NCBI GenBank assembly: GCA_028571685.1 | Contig: CM053141.1 | Coordinates: 70,045,833 to 70,109,832, forward strand | Length of the DNA stretch: 64,000 nt | Source of the DNA: Heterohyrax brucei | Taxonomy: Eukaryota > Chordata > Mammalia > Hyracoidea > Procaviidae | Reading direction: 5' to 3' | In this document: positions 1 to 10,626 of the stretch, one piece after another | Layout of the letters: each line of letters starts with the position of its first letter | Numbering within the stretch: position 1 is the first letter of the stretch | Notes under the pieces: model-generated | Databases searched by the model: none | What the model was told of the DNA's origin: nothing | What the model saw: only the letters and a program-made list of their open reading frames with translations | Position numbers and translations under genes: made by a program

Positions 1-273
1 CAGGGAGGAGAGGGACCTCATACCGAAAGAAGAGCTGGGAGTGGAGCATGTGCTTTGTACCTGCAGTCCAGCCAGTGAGATGTCTCTAGATGGCGGTGCG
101 GGAAGGTTGGTGCCAAGAACCTTCCTCTACAGCCAACAGAAAAAGAAAGCCTTCCCCAGGAGCCGGCACCATGAACTTGGAATTGTAGCCCCCTGGACTG
201 TGAGAAAATAAATTTCTGTTAAAGCCATGTATATGTGGTATTTATGTCATAGCAGCACTAGATAACTAAGACA
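1..273 (+). mobile_element. ERVL-MaLR-type LTR, 3' part, cut by window edge
   Basis: The text matches the 3' half of the afrotherian MaLR-type LTR seen complete at 1051-1569: a 'gagagggacctcata' block, a polyadenylation motif (aaataaatttctg) near 210, and the end 'agcactagataactaagaca'. It is co-oriented with the next LTR 777 bp downstream, so it may be the 5' LTR of one broken provirus. The 5' part lies outside the window. Confidence 0.75.
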
Positions 274-1050
274 GGGGAGTTCTCTGTGTCCTATCTGACT
301 TACCTAAAATAGCAATCACAGCAGTCTTCAAGGATGCTGGGTTCCTTTCACAAATTTATTCTTTACAGTTGTAAGAGGTGTGTCATCTGGGCATTTCATG
401 GTTAGGTCTGTGGACCTAACCTGATAAATCTACTCTAACATGGTAATTTCCTTAATCCTTTGGATACCTTCTTCTACAAGAGTACCAAAAGAGGTATGGC
501 AATTCAACGTTAGTGTAGGTCTCTGTGTAATCCGTGCTTTGGTGAACCAAACAAATCAACTGTTAGATCCTTTCCTAACTTCCTGAGCTGAAAAACTGAA
601 TAAAGAATCTGTGCTTAGCCAAGTGCTGTTGAGTCGGATCCAACTCATGGCGACCCTTGCTTAGTGGGCCTATATCAGTAAACGCAGAATGATCCAACTT
701 TAGTTCCTTGTACCATGATTCCAGCCTTAATAGTCATTCCCACACATATTCCTTAGGTTTCTGTTAGTACATATTAGACAAGTCAAATTTTTTTTGAGTG
801 AGGAGTGTAGCTTAGCTTCTCCTAGATCACACTTGATACTTTGCCTTTGGGGGCTTGCTGGGACTTAAGTCGAGTTATAGGTCTAAAAGCAAAAATGGCT
901 GGTAGGAGTCTGTCTTGGGAATATTCAGCAATGTCTTAGAATGAATATCTACCCCAGGCAAATTGCCAGGCACTCATTGAGATGCCACCCCAGGTAATAG
1001 ACAACAGCACTTCAGACATGGGTGAATCTCATCAGATGGGGGTAGAGCAA
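274..1050. other. unassigned DNA between two co-oriented LTRs
   Basis: No open frame worth reporting. A stretch near 618-662 (agtgctgttgagtcggatcc) resembles the 3' part of an antisense AfroSINE. The last bases before the next LTR (cagatgggggtagagcaa) are fairly purine-rich, as a polypurine tract would be. This could be internal retroviral DNA or ordinary host DNA; I cannot decide. Confidence 0.4.
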
Positions 1051-1569
1051 TGTCGTGGATTGAATTGTGTCCCCTGAAAGTATATGTATCAATTTGGCTG
1101 GCCCCTGATTTCCAGTATTGTGTGATTGTCCACCATTTTGTCATCTGATGTGCTTTTCCTATGTGTTGTAAATCCTGCCTATAGGATGTTTGAGGCAGGA
1201 TGGATATCAGTTGTGTTGATAAGGCAGGACTCAATCTACTAGGTTGGATTGTATCTTGAGCCAGCTTCTTTTGAGACATAAAAGAAGCAAGCAGAGAGAG
1301 AGGGACCTCATACTGCCAAGAACGCATGCCAGGAGCAGAGAACATCCTTTGGGCCCAGGGTCACTGTGCCTCAGAAGCTCCCAGTTGTGGGGACGATTGA
1401 TGAGAAAGACATTCTTCAGAGCCAACAACAAAGAGAAAGTCTTCTTCTGGAGGTGATACCCTGAATTTGAACTTATAGCCTACTTTACTGTAAGAAAATA
1501 AATTTATCTTTGTTAAAGATAAATTTATCTTTGGTATTTCTGTTATAGCAGCACTAAATAACTAAGACA
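1051..1569 (+). mobile_element. ERVL-MaLR-type LTR, full length
   Basis: Starts 'tgtcgtggattgaattgtgt' and ends 'ataactaagaca', the TG...CA termini and terminal wording of MLT1/MST-like LTRs. A poly(A) motif (aaaataaatttatc) lies near 1493. There is a short internal repetition of 'agataaatttatctttg' at about 1500-1535. No clean 5-bp duplication is visible at the flanks (agcaa versus agaga). The short frames on both strands here are accidental. Confidence 0.85.
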
Positions 1570-1930
1570 AGAGACTCATGGTTTTACTAGGAATAGTGGC
1601 TTAGTAGACAACGATGGAATAATCTCTTCAGAAGGTACTTCAGCTGTGACTTTCAAGCCTTCTTTCCTTTAGTGCTTTGTCTAGACACATAGGACCAACC
1701 AGCTGGCTTCCGTATCCTTCTCATTCTGACAGAATTGTAGGAAAATATCAAATGTGATCATCCAGAGCCCCCTGTCTCACTAATATTTGATTTGTTGGTA
1801 ATAATATTTTGTGTATTGATATTACCTCCTCATGCCAGGATTATAAACTCACTCTTTACTACTGGAGGCAGTGTCATCAGCACCTTTAAGACTGGTCATG
1901 AGGTACAACTATTGGCTTCTTCCAGTCTCT
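1570..1930. other. unassigned, AT-rich DNA
   Basis: No repeat or gene recognised. The stretch ends in an A18 run (1948-1965) that precedes an L1-like 3' end. Confidence 0.4.
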
Positions 1931-1967
1931 TTTGTGAAGGATAGCTAAAAAAAAAAAAAAAAAACAA

Positions 1968-2526
1968 ACCCAAAGACTCAAAGGAGCAATTAGACCTATG
2001 GACTAATGGACCACATGAATCATAGCCTACACAACCCCAAGATCAAAAGAAATAGATGGTGCCCAGCTACTGCTACAAACTAGTCTGACTAGGATTACAA
2101 CAGAGAGTATGGGACTGAGCAGAAGACAGATGTGGAACAAAAGATAAATTTCACAAAACAGATCAGATTGACTGGTGTGACAGAGAATGACTATGGCTCT
2201 AAGTCATTCTAACCTGGAACTGAAGCTCTTCCAGGAGACCACCTTCTAGACAAACAATAGACAGGCCCATAAAATAAACAATAACATGCTTCAGAGAATA
2301 ATCAATTACAAGAGAGCCGAAGGACAATATTTGCCCCCAAAGATACGAAGGCAGGAAGGGATAAAAAATCAGGACCAAAGGAAACAGAGAACTCCAATGA
2401 AAATGGAGAGAGTGGTGACCCTGTGAGAAATGAAGCTGAAGCCATGAAACACTTCTTGTACAAACTATCAAATGGGAATTTAATTTGCTCTGTAACTTTC
2501 ACCTAATGGATGAGTAAAAAAAAACA
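1968..2526 (+). mobile_element. afrotherian L1 3' end (3' UTR)
   Basis: The terminal text (tttaatttgctctgtaactttcacctaatgg, then A-rich) corresponds to the L1 3' ends at 5757-6075 (plus) and 38495-39060 (minus). The body is rich in A and lacks a coding frame, as expected for a 3' UTR. 5' truncated. Confidence 0.5.
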
Positions 2527-2536
2527 GACTTGACCC

Positions 2537-2956
2537 AAGTCTATGGGTCAGGCATCAGGCTGGAGGCTTCCTCTGACTCATGTAGCTGCAGGGGCTGATG
2601 AACCCAAGACTGGCAGGTCAGACAGAAGGCTGCTGGCCATAGGTTATGGATGCCAATAAATCCCGTGATCACCACTGACTCAAGTCCCAAGAATCAGAGG
2701 TCAGATAGTGACAATCTGAATGCAGGATCCAGAGCAAGCAAGTGAGCTTTGCCAGAACATCCATATGGATGCTGAATACAGTCCACACCCCTGAAGAAAC
2801 TCCCTTTACAACCGATTGGCTGATCATACGAGATCACATCATGGAGGATGACTACATCATTACATAACCACCAAACTGTGTTATGTAACTGCCAAAACAC
2901 TGAGAATCATGGCCTAGCCAAGCTGATGCACGGTCTTAACCATCACAGTGCCCTAG
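2537..2956 (-). mobile_element. ERVL/MaLR-type LTR, decayed, antisense
   Basis: Shares the order of phrases 'ggctgatgaacccaagactg', 'gcaggtcagacag', 'gctgctggcc' and the end 'atcatggcctagccaagctg' with the LTR at 22447-22988 (minus) and 43171-43670 (plus). More diverged than those two, with the 3' end of the LTR missing. Confidence 0.55.
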
Positions 2957-3470
2957 GTTCATGTGTGTGTAGGCTTTTCATCAGTTTTTAAGATCAGTGA
3001 TAGTAAACAGGAATAATTAATAGCAATAATAAAAAAATAAGTATATTCTTTGCCTCTGAAATGAAGGGAATTTGACAGCCTCCCAAATTATAAAATTCCA
3101 GGAGATGGGAGCAAGGGCTGCTGCTCACCTCTTTGGTGCTTTTGTGCAAATTAGGGAAAACTTCTGACTCTGGGTGATGCAGTCTCTTGGGTACATGGCT
3201 TGGCAGTATAGTTCAGCTTTCCTTGTCCCTTGGGTCGGCTGTCTTTCTGTAACACATAAACAACACAACTGGGGATGGAGCACAGGTAGCAGGAGGCTTT
3301 ATCTACTGACCTCAGCCTCCAGCTAGCTGGCTGATAAAAGGATTAAGAGGTCATTGAGATATTTACAGAAAGGACAAAAACCTAACTATGAAACCCTGAG
3401 TCAACATAAATATGCTGCAGAGGGAATAGGAATAAAAAGTCCGCCTACAACAGTATTTTGGAGCTCGGTA

Positions 3471-3637
3471 AACAAAAAAACCAAACCCATTGCTATTAAA
3501 TGATTCCAACTCATAGTGATGCTATAGGGCAGAGGAGAATCACCCCAGAGAGTTTCTAAGAGGCAGCTGGTGTGTTTGAACTGCTAACCCTTTGTTTAGC
3601 AGCTGTAGCACTTAACCACTGCATCACCAGGGTTTCC
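3471..3637 (-). mobile_element. AfroSINE, near full length
   Basis: Antisense AfroSINE from 'accaaacccattgctatta' to 'catcaccagggtttcc'. The complement carries the degenerate Pol III A and B boxes of a tRNA-derived head. Confidence 0.9.
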
Positions 3638-3639
3638 AG

Positions 3640-3810
3640 TAGGATCTTGGAAATGATCTCATTCTTTCTGTCCTACTCTCGCTTTACAGATAAAGAATTC
3701 CTAAAACTCACAGAGGAACAAGGTAGCCCCAAGTCTCCCTATGAATAAGTAGCAGAATCTGAACAGTGCCTTAATGTTGTGATTCCAGGCTGTGTTGTCT
3801 CCATGACTTG
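3640..3810 (-). repeat. MIR SINE, antisense
   Basis: Shows the MIR core in reverse: 'ctttacagataaagaattcc', 'actcacagaggaacaaggta', then 'agtagcagaatctgaac'. Old and diverged. Confidence 0.6.
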
Positions 3811-5330
3811 AGCCATGTGCAATTTCCTTTCCAATATTTGCCACTTAATGAGGAGATATTTTTGCAAAGTGCTGATTATATTGTTATAGCTCATCTAGAA
3901 AATATAGATAAAAAAGTAAATTCAATGATACAGAACTTCTAAGCATCATTTGTATTATTTGGAAGAATACAATGTTCATTTCCGTGGAAATCAAGGCTTT
4001 TGGCGATAATTCCATTACTCTTGATGAACTGAGATATCAAGTTAATATGATCTGTGTTCAAAGACATTCAAAAAGAACAATGTAATTTTGTTATCCATAC
4101 ATGACTTTAAAAAAAACACTATAGCTATTAAACAATAAGAAGATATTCTAGAATCACAATAACATACTTTTCTGTTCTCCTAAGTCAGGTGGCAAAAGTT
4201 TAATGAGCGATTTAATTGCTTGATGAATCAAATGTCTTACTTTTTGCTGCAAGCATTGGGGTAACTAGTTCAGATGGAATATTAGAGTTTTGATCAGAGT
4301 ATTTTACCTTCAAGGAGTAAGAGATGCTTTGGAAATCATCTCCAGATCTTTCAAATCCTTATTGTGCTTAACTTCACTCCCTTACTAAAAGCTAATGATA
4401 AAATCTATGAACCTTAGAGCTAGATTTCATTTTAGAGATGATTTACCATGATATTTTCGTTTTATCTGAGCACTGGAAACTTATCGAAAAGCTACTCTCT
4501 GAGCCTGATTTCATGCTTAATAACAGAACCTTGATTTTGTTGGCAGTGGCAGTGTGTACAGCTAAAGAAGACGAATGAGATGTCTAGCAGAAGCCTTACT
4601 GCTTATTGACAGGTGTTGCTTTTCAGATAAACATGGGGAAACTCAGCTGATACGTGCCTTTGCAATTCGCCGTTCTCTGCCCTTCTTCCTGCTCAAAAAA
4701 AAAGGATGTGTCTGGAGCTCGAGACTGTGAGAACACAAGTTCCATGTTAAGGATGGCAGGACAGAACCTAGAAAGAAATTTGTTTCTTATATGAGCCTTG
4801 TTGCATGAGGAAGAAAATCCTGTATTAGTTAACTAAACTGCAGTTGCACACCTGACAACACTAGATTGAAGACTAGGAGGCCCAGAGAGACAACATGACT
4901 TTCCGTGCTCCTCTGACACAGTAAGTGTTAGATAGTGACACAAGAATCATGCCCTCCCAGAATTTCAGCATTTCTGGAAGAAAACCGGTTATCTTGCCTT
5001 GTGTTGAGAAATACTAGGAATATTCACAAATGAATATGTGCTCCTTGAAATCAGGAAATATCTTTGAGATGTAGAAGTTTGATGTTCATCCCTTCCTGAG
5101 CCTAACCTATCCAGGACTGCCCCTGCAGGCCTGTAGCCCCATCGTTTCCAGAGGTTGGGAGTTAGCAGTCTGAGACTCAGCACAGTATACTCACTGTGAG
5201 ACATAGCACAGCACAACTAGCTCCTTGAGGGAGATTTGTCTATGTTCTCACTGAACATTTATTGAGTTGTCCCAGTTCCAGGCACCACACTGGGCCTTGT
5301 GGCCTTGTATATTTCTGCCAATACACCTGC
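3811..5330. other. unassigned, apparently single-copy DNA
   Basis: About 1.5 kb in which I recognise no interspersed repeat. The small frames (for example 4989-5216, minus) lack conserved features. The region is AT-rich and could hold conserved non-coding sequence, which cannot be judged without alignment. Confidence 0.4.
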
Positions 5331-5450
5331 TTTACTTAGCTGTCTCTGCTATAATGGAAATACCACAAGTGGGTGGCTTGAACAAACATAGATTTACTTT
5401 CTCACAGTTCAGGAGGCTAGCAGTTCTAATTCCAACTGCTGGATCCAGGG

Positions 5451-5615
5451 TGGAAACCCTGGTGGTGTCGTGGTTAAGTGCCACATCTACTAACCAAAGG
5501 GTTGGTGTTCAAATCCACCAGATACTCCTTGGAAACTCTATGGAGCAGTTCTACTCTGTGCTATAGGGTTGCTATGAGTCAGCAGTGGGTTTGGTTTTCT
5601 TTGGTTTGGATATAG
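5451..5615 (+). mobile_element. AfroSINE, full length, inside an LTR
   Basis: Runs from 'tggaaaccctggtggtgtcg' to 'agcagtgggtttggtt'. The B box region reads 'gttcaaatcc', close to the Pol III consensus GWTCRANNC. Confidence 0.93.
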
Positions 5616-5756
5616 GCAAAGACTTTCTGTCAGCTGTGGAGAAAGGTGCTTCTCTCTTTGAACTCTGTTCCTGGGTGATCTTCATGAAGTCTGATAACTC
5701 TTCTGCCGTCTCTGCTTCCTAGCTTTCTTGTTTAATCTCACTGGTACCTCAAAAGA

Positions 5757-6075
5757 GACTGATTGAACTGCTCTGACAGGGATCACAACAGAGGATTGCC
5801 CTTTAGCCAAAGGTTACGCAGGCCCGTGAAGCAAACAGTACTATATATAGCTAAATCATATATATGAGACTAAATGGACACACCAGCCCAGACGCAAGGA
5901 TGAGAAGACAGGAGGTGCAGGAAAGCTAGACGAAATGGGGAACCCAAGATCATAAAGGGGAGAATGTTAACACTTTTGGGGGCTAGCAATAAATGTCACG
6001 AAATAATATATGTGCTTGTTTAAAGAGAAACGAACTTGATCTGTCAGCCTTCATCTAAAGCACAATAAGAGTTTG
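5757..6075 (+). mobile_element. afrotherian L1 3' end, 5' truncated
   Basis: Contains 'aggaaagctagacgaaatgg', 'gggagaatgttaacac' and the end 'catctaaagcacaataag', the direct counterpart of the antisense copy at 38495-39060. It lies inside the MaLR-type LTR at 5330-6212. Confidence 0.65.
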
Positions 6076-6237
6076 ATCTAAGACACATTTTTCACCAATC
6101 CTGTCTTACTAACATAACAAGGACAACCCATTTCCAAATAGGATTACAGACGTAGAAATTAGGATTTACAACATATATTTGAGGGGGAGGGCATGATTCA
6201 ATCCTTAGCATTCTGCCAAATATGCATTTAATCACCC

Positions 6238-6401
6238 CAGAACCCAACCCACCGTGGGTAAGCTGTGTCTGACTCGTACCAACCCTAGAGGTCAGAGTAG
6301 AACTGTTCCATAGCATTTCCAAGTAGCACCTGGCAGATTTGAATTGCTGACCTTTTGGTTAGCAGACGTAGTGCTTAACCCACTATGCCACCAGGTTTTC
6401 C
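6238..6401 (-). mobile_element. AfroSINE, full length
   Basis: Antisense copy from 'agaacccaacccacc' to 'atgccaccaggttttcc'; followed after 35 bp by another antisense copy. Confidence 0.9.
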
Positions 6402-6435
6402 AAAGTCATGCCATTTTTCATGTTTATTTGAACCC

Positions 6436-6601
6436 AATCCAAACCAAACCCACTGCTGTCAAGTCAATTCTGATTCCTGGCAACCCTAAAGGTCAGAGTA
6501 GAGCTGCCCCATAGAGTTTCCAAGGAGCACCAGAAGGATTTGAACTGTGGAACTTTTGGTCAGCAAATGTAGCATTTAGCTACCATGCCACCAGGATTCC
6601 C
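6436..6601 (-). mobile_element. AfroSINE, full length
   Basis: Antisense copy from 'accaaacccactgctgtcaa' to 'ccatgccaccaggattccc'. With 6238-6401 it forms a same-strand pair; each copy has its own diverged text, so they are separate insertions and not a recent tandem duplication. Confidence 0.92.
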
Positions 6602-7078
6602 ATGTATTTGAAAGTCATCTGTAATAGAATAGATCACACAGTTATTGTTCTCTTTCATAGGTGTCCACTGAATTCACACTAGAAAGTGCAGTTCATGCAG
6701 TAACTGGGTATCTAACAAAACTGTGGACCCACTTAGAATGAGCGGCTGCAGTGATTCTTACATGTTAGAATCTGAGTACCATTTTTGTGTAGGCTGAAAA
6801 GAAAGTCAGTATCCACATTAGATCACTAAACAATAATTTATCCAACCACATATTTATCACTAGATGAGGTTGGCCTGTAGAGCATATTTTATGTGAAATA
6901 CATCATTCTTTAGGAAATAGATGCCTCTGCACTTTCAACTCTGAGAATCTTTGAACCATGAGTTCCCGAATTTTTTAAACCATTTTGTTCTGTGAAGGCA
7001 GAGGCATGTACTTGTGTATTTGTGTGTGTCTTTTTATTTTATTTCTATGTTTTCTAACAGTCAATTCTGCGTTCACTG
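6602..7078. other. unassigned AT-rich DNA
   Basis: No gene or repeat recognised between two AfroSINEs. Confidence 0.4.
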
Positions 7079-7230
7079 AAACTAAACCCACTGCTGTTGG
7101 GTCGATTCCAACTCACAGCTACCCTATAGGACAGAACCATAGGGTTTCCAAGGAGCATCTGGCAGATTTGAACTGCTGACCCTTCGCTTAGTAGATATAG
7201 CACCTAACTACTGCACCACCAGGAATTCTA
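7079..7230 (-). mobile_element. AfroSINE, near full length
   Basis: Antisense copy from 'actaaacccactgctgttgg' to 'ctactgcaccaccagg'. Shortened in the middle by about ten bases (cctataggacagaaccatag). Confidence 0.9.
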
Positions 7231-7502
7231 GAGTGCCACAAATGTGTTCCAGCAGGCTCCTTCCACCTACTCAGAGTTGTCATGACAGCCATGTGTGGTC
7301 AAACACTTTGTCGATTATGTAGCTCTAGGGTGTGCCACTCCCGGGATCAGTTTTCTGGACGGTATCAGCTGAATGTCTTGAAGATGGAGTGCCATTTTCT
7401 AAATCACGTAAGACTCCGGGTGGACTAGCAATGGTGCTGCTCCATGGATTGGACATCTGAGTCTCAGAAGCCATTTTCCTTCAGAGTCCTTAAGCCCTCT
7501 TA

Positions 7503-7914
7503 GTTTCCTAGGGCTGGTGTAATACAAGTACCAGCAGTGGTGGCTTTAAAGAACAGAAATTTATTTTCTCACAGGCTAAAATTCTGGAGACTTGAAGTAC
7601 AAATCAGGGTCTCAGCTGAGCTGATTCCTTCTTGATAGGTAAGAATTCCCAAGCATTCCTTGGTTTGTTGGTTTGTAGACAACACCCATGTGGAGTCTGT
7701 CCCCCTTGTCACCCCACCATGTGTGCGTGCCTCTGTGTCTAATCTGCTCTCTTTATGACTTAGAAGTTACTGTATTTCATACATCCACTATAACTCAGGT
7801 ATGATCTATGTAACATAACAAAGAAAGCCTACTTCCAAACAAGATTATATCCACACTCACAGGAGATAGGATTCCACCACATGTTTTGGGGTAATACACT
7901 CCATCCCATAACAA
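7503..7914 (-). mobile_element. MLT1-like LTR, antisense
   Basis: Reverse-strand MLT1 order is clear: 'tagtttcctagggctggtgt', 'gaaatttattttctcacagg', 'agcattccttgg', 'gcctctgtgtctaatctgct', 'cctacttccaaacaagatta', 'atacactccatcccataaca'. Same subfamily as 23366-23876. Confidence 0.75.
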
Positions 7915-7944
7915 ATGATCATGCTAGTCTGAGTGTAACAGCCT

Positions 7945-8130
7945 GAAATCAGATCAGCCCCTGCAATGGGGTTCTGCATGGCGACCCCAAGTATGTCAGA
8001 GCAGAACTGTGAAAACCTCGCACAGTGTTTTCAATGGCTGATTTTCTAAAGTGCCTCGGGGTGAACTCAAACCGCCTCTCAAATTTTGGACTCTCGCTTC
8101 CTCTAAGTCTCCTGGAATCAGCTTCTGTGT
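7945..8130 (-). mobile_element. AfroSINE-related SINE, variant form
   Basis: Matches the antisense long-body SINE variant of afrotherians: 'tgcatggcgaccccaagtat', 'ttttcaatggctgattttct', then a diverged head. Compare the sense copy at 27088-27292. Decayed, so the subfamily is uncertain. Confidence 0.55.
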
Positions 8131-8462
8131 CCAAGTGTGCTGACTCTGGTCAACTTCATATTAGCTAGTTCACTGGGTTTGTCTTCTTTTTTTTTTTTGA
8201 GAAAAGCCCAATTATATTCAAGATTTTGTCCTCTGTGCAATGTTATAGTGGCGGTGTAATTATCTAGTACCATACTATTTTCCGTTATCTCTGACTAGGC
8301 CCTCAAGCTCCACTGTCTCCCAAAAGTCCATGCTCCTAATACTTGACCCTTCGTATCTCTGCACCTGTTGACCAGTACCCTTGCTAACAAACATACTTCT
8401 GTGAGGCCCATCTACCTTCCCTAGTTTACCTGGAAATTCTGGAGACTATGTCTATACATGTA
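8131..8462. other. unassigned DNA
   Basis: AT-rich with a T11 run near 8190. Nothing recognised. Confidence 0.35.
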
Positions 8463-8632
8463 GGAAAACCCAGTGGCATATTGGTGAAGAGCTACTGCTG
8501 CTGACCAAAAGGTTGGTGGTTTGAATCCACTGGGTGCTCCTTGGAAACTATGGAAGGTGCTCCTTGGAAACTGTCCTATATGGTTGCTATGAGTCAGAGT
8601 CAACAGCCGTAAGTTTTATTTATTTATTTATA
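8463..8632 (+). mobile_element. AfroSINE with internal 23-bp duplication and (TTTA)n tail
   Basis: Sense copy from 'ggaaaacccagtggcatatt'. The block 'ggtgctccttggaaact' occurs twice, at 8533 and 8556, so the middle is duplicated and part of the normal body is missing. The 3' end runs into (TTTA)n at about 8613-8632. Confidence 0.9.
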
Positions 8633-9060
8633 TATAAAGTATGGAAATTATGTTTTGACTATTCCATTTTGAATAGATGATACATTCATGTGGTCCCAAA
8701 TCCATCTGATTTCCCCCTTAAACATCATCAATATAATTAGTTTCTTGTATATCCTTCCAGAGATATATTCATATGCAAACAAATTTGAATTCTTTTTCTA
8801 CAATTAGTAACCATCTTGGATTCAATTTTGTCCCCCCAAAACATCTGTCAACTTGACTAGGCCGTGATTCCCAGTGTTGTGGGATCGCCCATCATTTTGA
8901 CATGTGATGTAGTTTTCCCGTGTGCTGAGATCCTGCCTCTGTGATACCAGCAAGGTGGGACTAGTGACAGTTGTATTAGTGAGGTAGAATTCAATCTACA
9001 AGATTAGGGTGTATTTTCAGGTAATCTCTTCTGAGATATGAAAGACTCAAGCAGAGAGAT

Positions 9061-9561
9061 TGTCTTAGTCATCTAGTGCTGCCATAACAGAGGTGCCACA
9101 AGTGGGTAGCTTTAAAAAGAGAAATTTTTTCTTGTCACGGTCCAGTATGCTGGAAGTCCAAATTAAGGGCATCAGCTCCAGGGAAGTCTCTCACTGTTGA
9201 CTCCTGAGGAAGGTCTTTGTCTTCTGTCTTCCCCTGGACACCGGGAATTTCTGAGGTACAGGAACCCCAGGCCTTTTCCAATGGACATTCTCTGGCTTCC
9301 AGGACTGCATTCTTTATGGTATGAAGTCCCCATAGCTCTCTGCTAGCATCTTTCTTTTATACTCCCAAAGATTGCCTCAAAGCATAATACAATCATACAC
9401 GTTGAGTCCTGCCCCACCAACTACAAGTGTACTTATCTTCCTTTATTAGCATCATAGAGGGAGGATTTACAACTTGTAGGAACTTCAACCAACACTAAGA
9501 ATCCTGGCCTAGCAAAACAGCTGTAAACATTTTTTGAGGGGACACAATTCAATCTATGACA
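9061..9561 (-). mobile_element. MaLR-type LTR, antisense, nested in a sense copy
   Basis: Complete reverse copy from 'tgtcttagtcatctagtgct' to 'cacaattcaatctatgaca'. The 5 bp on each side are gagat and gagac, a 5-bp target duplication with one change, as ERVL-group elements make. Same family as its host LTR. Confidence 0.88.
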
Positions 9562-9806
9562 GAGACATAGGGGCCTCAAAGTAAAAACAAGAGACGGGAA
9601 AATAGCATACTGTTTGGACTCTAGGGTCCCTGCAGTGAGAAGCTCCTCGACCAGGGGAAGATTGCTGACAAGGACCTTGACCTTCGTGAGAGCCAACAGA
9701 GAGAGAATTGGCTTTCCCTGTTTCCGACATCCTGACTTTGGATTTAAAGCCTACTAGACTTTGGGAGAATAAATTTAAAGCCATCTACTTGTGTTATTTC
9801 TGTTAC

Positions 9807-9976
9807 AACCAAACTCACTGCCATCAAGTAAATTCTGACTCATAGGAACCCTATAGGAATCCTATAGGACAGAGTAGAACTGCCCCATAGAGTTTTCAAG
9901 CAGTGCCTGGCAGATCTGAACTACCAACCCTTCCATTAGTAAATGTAGCAGTTAACCATTACACTGTCGGGGCTTC
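9807..9976 (-). mobile_element. AfroSINE, inside the outer LTR
   Basis: Antisense copy with a short internal duplication (aaccctatagga followed by atcctatagga) near 9847-9870. The head is altered (attacactgtcggggcttcc). Confidence 0.88.
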
Positions 9977-10019
9977 CTGTGTTATAACAACACTAGAAAA
10001 CTAAGGTAGTAGGTTATCA

Positions 10020-10362
10020 TACACATAGCTCTAAATTTTTTAAAAATAGTGCTTTAGGTGAAGTTACAGAGCAAACTGGTTTCTCATTAAACAGTGAACA
10101 CACCTATTGTTTGTGACATTGGTTGCCAACTCTGCAGGTGTTTACACTCTCTCCTTCTGGACCCCGGGTCCCCTGTTTCCATTCATCCAATTTTCCTGTG
10201 CCTTCCTGCCTTGTCATCCTTGTTCCTGGGCTGGTACTTAGTCTTGAACACATGAATGACCTGTATGTATTATTGTTTGTTTTATGGATCTGTCTAATTT
10301 TTGACAGCTCCAAACTTCTGCTTTTTCACTTAACACTATGTAAAAATATCCTGTAACTCCTT
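10020..10362 (-). mobile_element. afrotherian L1 3' end, antisense
   Basis: Matches the reverse complement of the L1 3' UTR at 38495-39060: 'gaagttacagagcaaactgg', 'tttctcattaaacag', 'gtgacattggttgcc', 'cctgccttgtcatccttg'. Small frames on both strands here are not genes. Confidence 0.7.
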
Positions 10363-10626
10363 TATGCCATGAGCTAAAGGAGAAGAAATGTTTCTTGTCT
10401 AGGGAGAAAGCATCCATGCTGCTGGCTGGCCCCAGGGTGTCATGAGGTTAGCCAGACTATAACCTAGATCCAAGACATCATGTTAACATGGACAGGGTTT
10501 CTAAAATCCCAGAGAACTTGAGTTGGTTGTTTAGAAGTTTCCAAGTAAAAGATTGGGACTTGGCTGAGGTCTTTAAGGAGCTGGTAAGAGGACATTCCCT
10601 TCGTTGTCTTTTGCCATATCCCCAGG

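Larger units (their letters stand above)
5330..6212 (-). mobile_element. MaLR-type LTR, antisense, split by two insertions
   Basis: Reverse LTR text begins 'ctctgctataatggaaatac' and 'ctttctcacagttcaggagg', resumes at 5620-5756, and ends with 'cttactaacataacaagg' and 'catgattcaatccttagca'. An AfroSINE (5451-5615) and an L1 3' end (5757-6075) interrupt it, so both are younger than this LTR. Confidence 0.65.
8812..10008 (+). mobile_element. MaLR-type LTR, sense, split by nested LTR and AfroSINE
   Basis: The outer LTR reads 'ttggattcaattttgtcccc' at its start, 'atcattttgacatgtgatgt' further on, breaks at 9060, resumes at 9562 with 'gagacataggggcctc', and ends 'aacaacactagaaaactaagg' near 10006 after an AfroSINE at 9807-9976. 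Two later insertions are therefore nested in it. Confidence 0.85.

Noticed and set aside
6238..7230. regularly spaced repeats as a CRISPR-like or satellite array
   Set aside because: They are independent AfroSINE copies with different divergence and unequal spacing.
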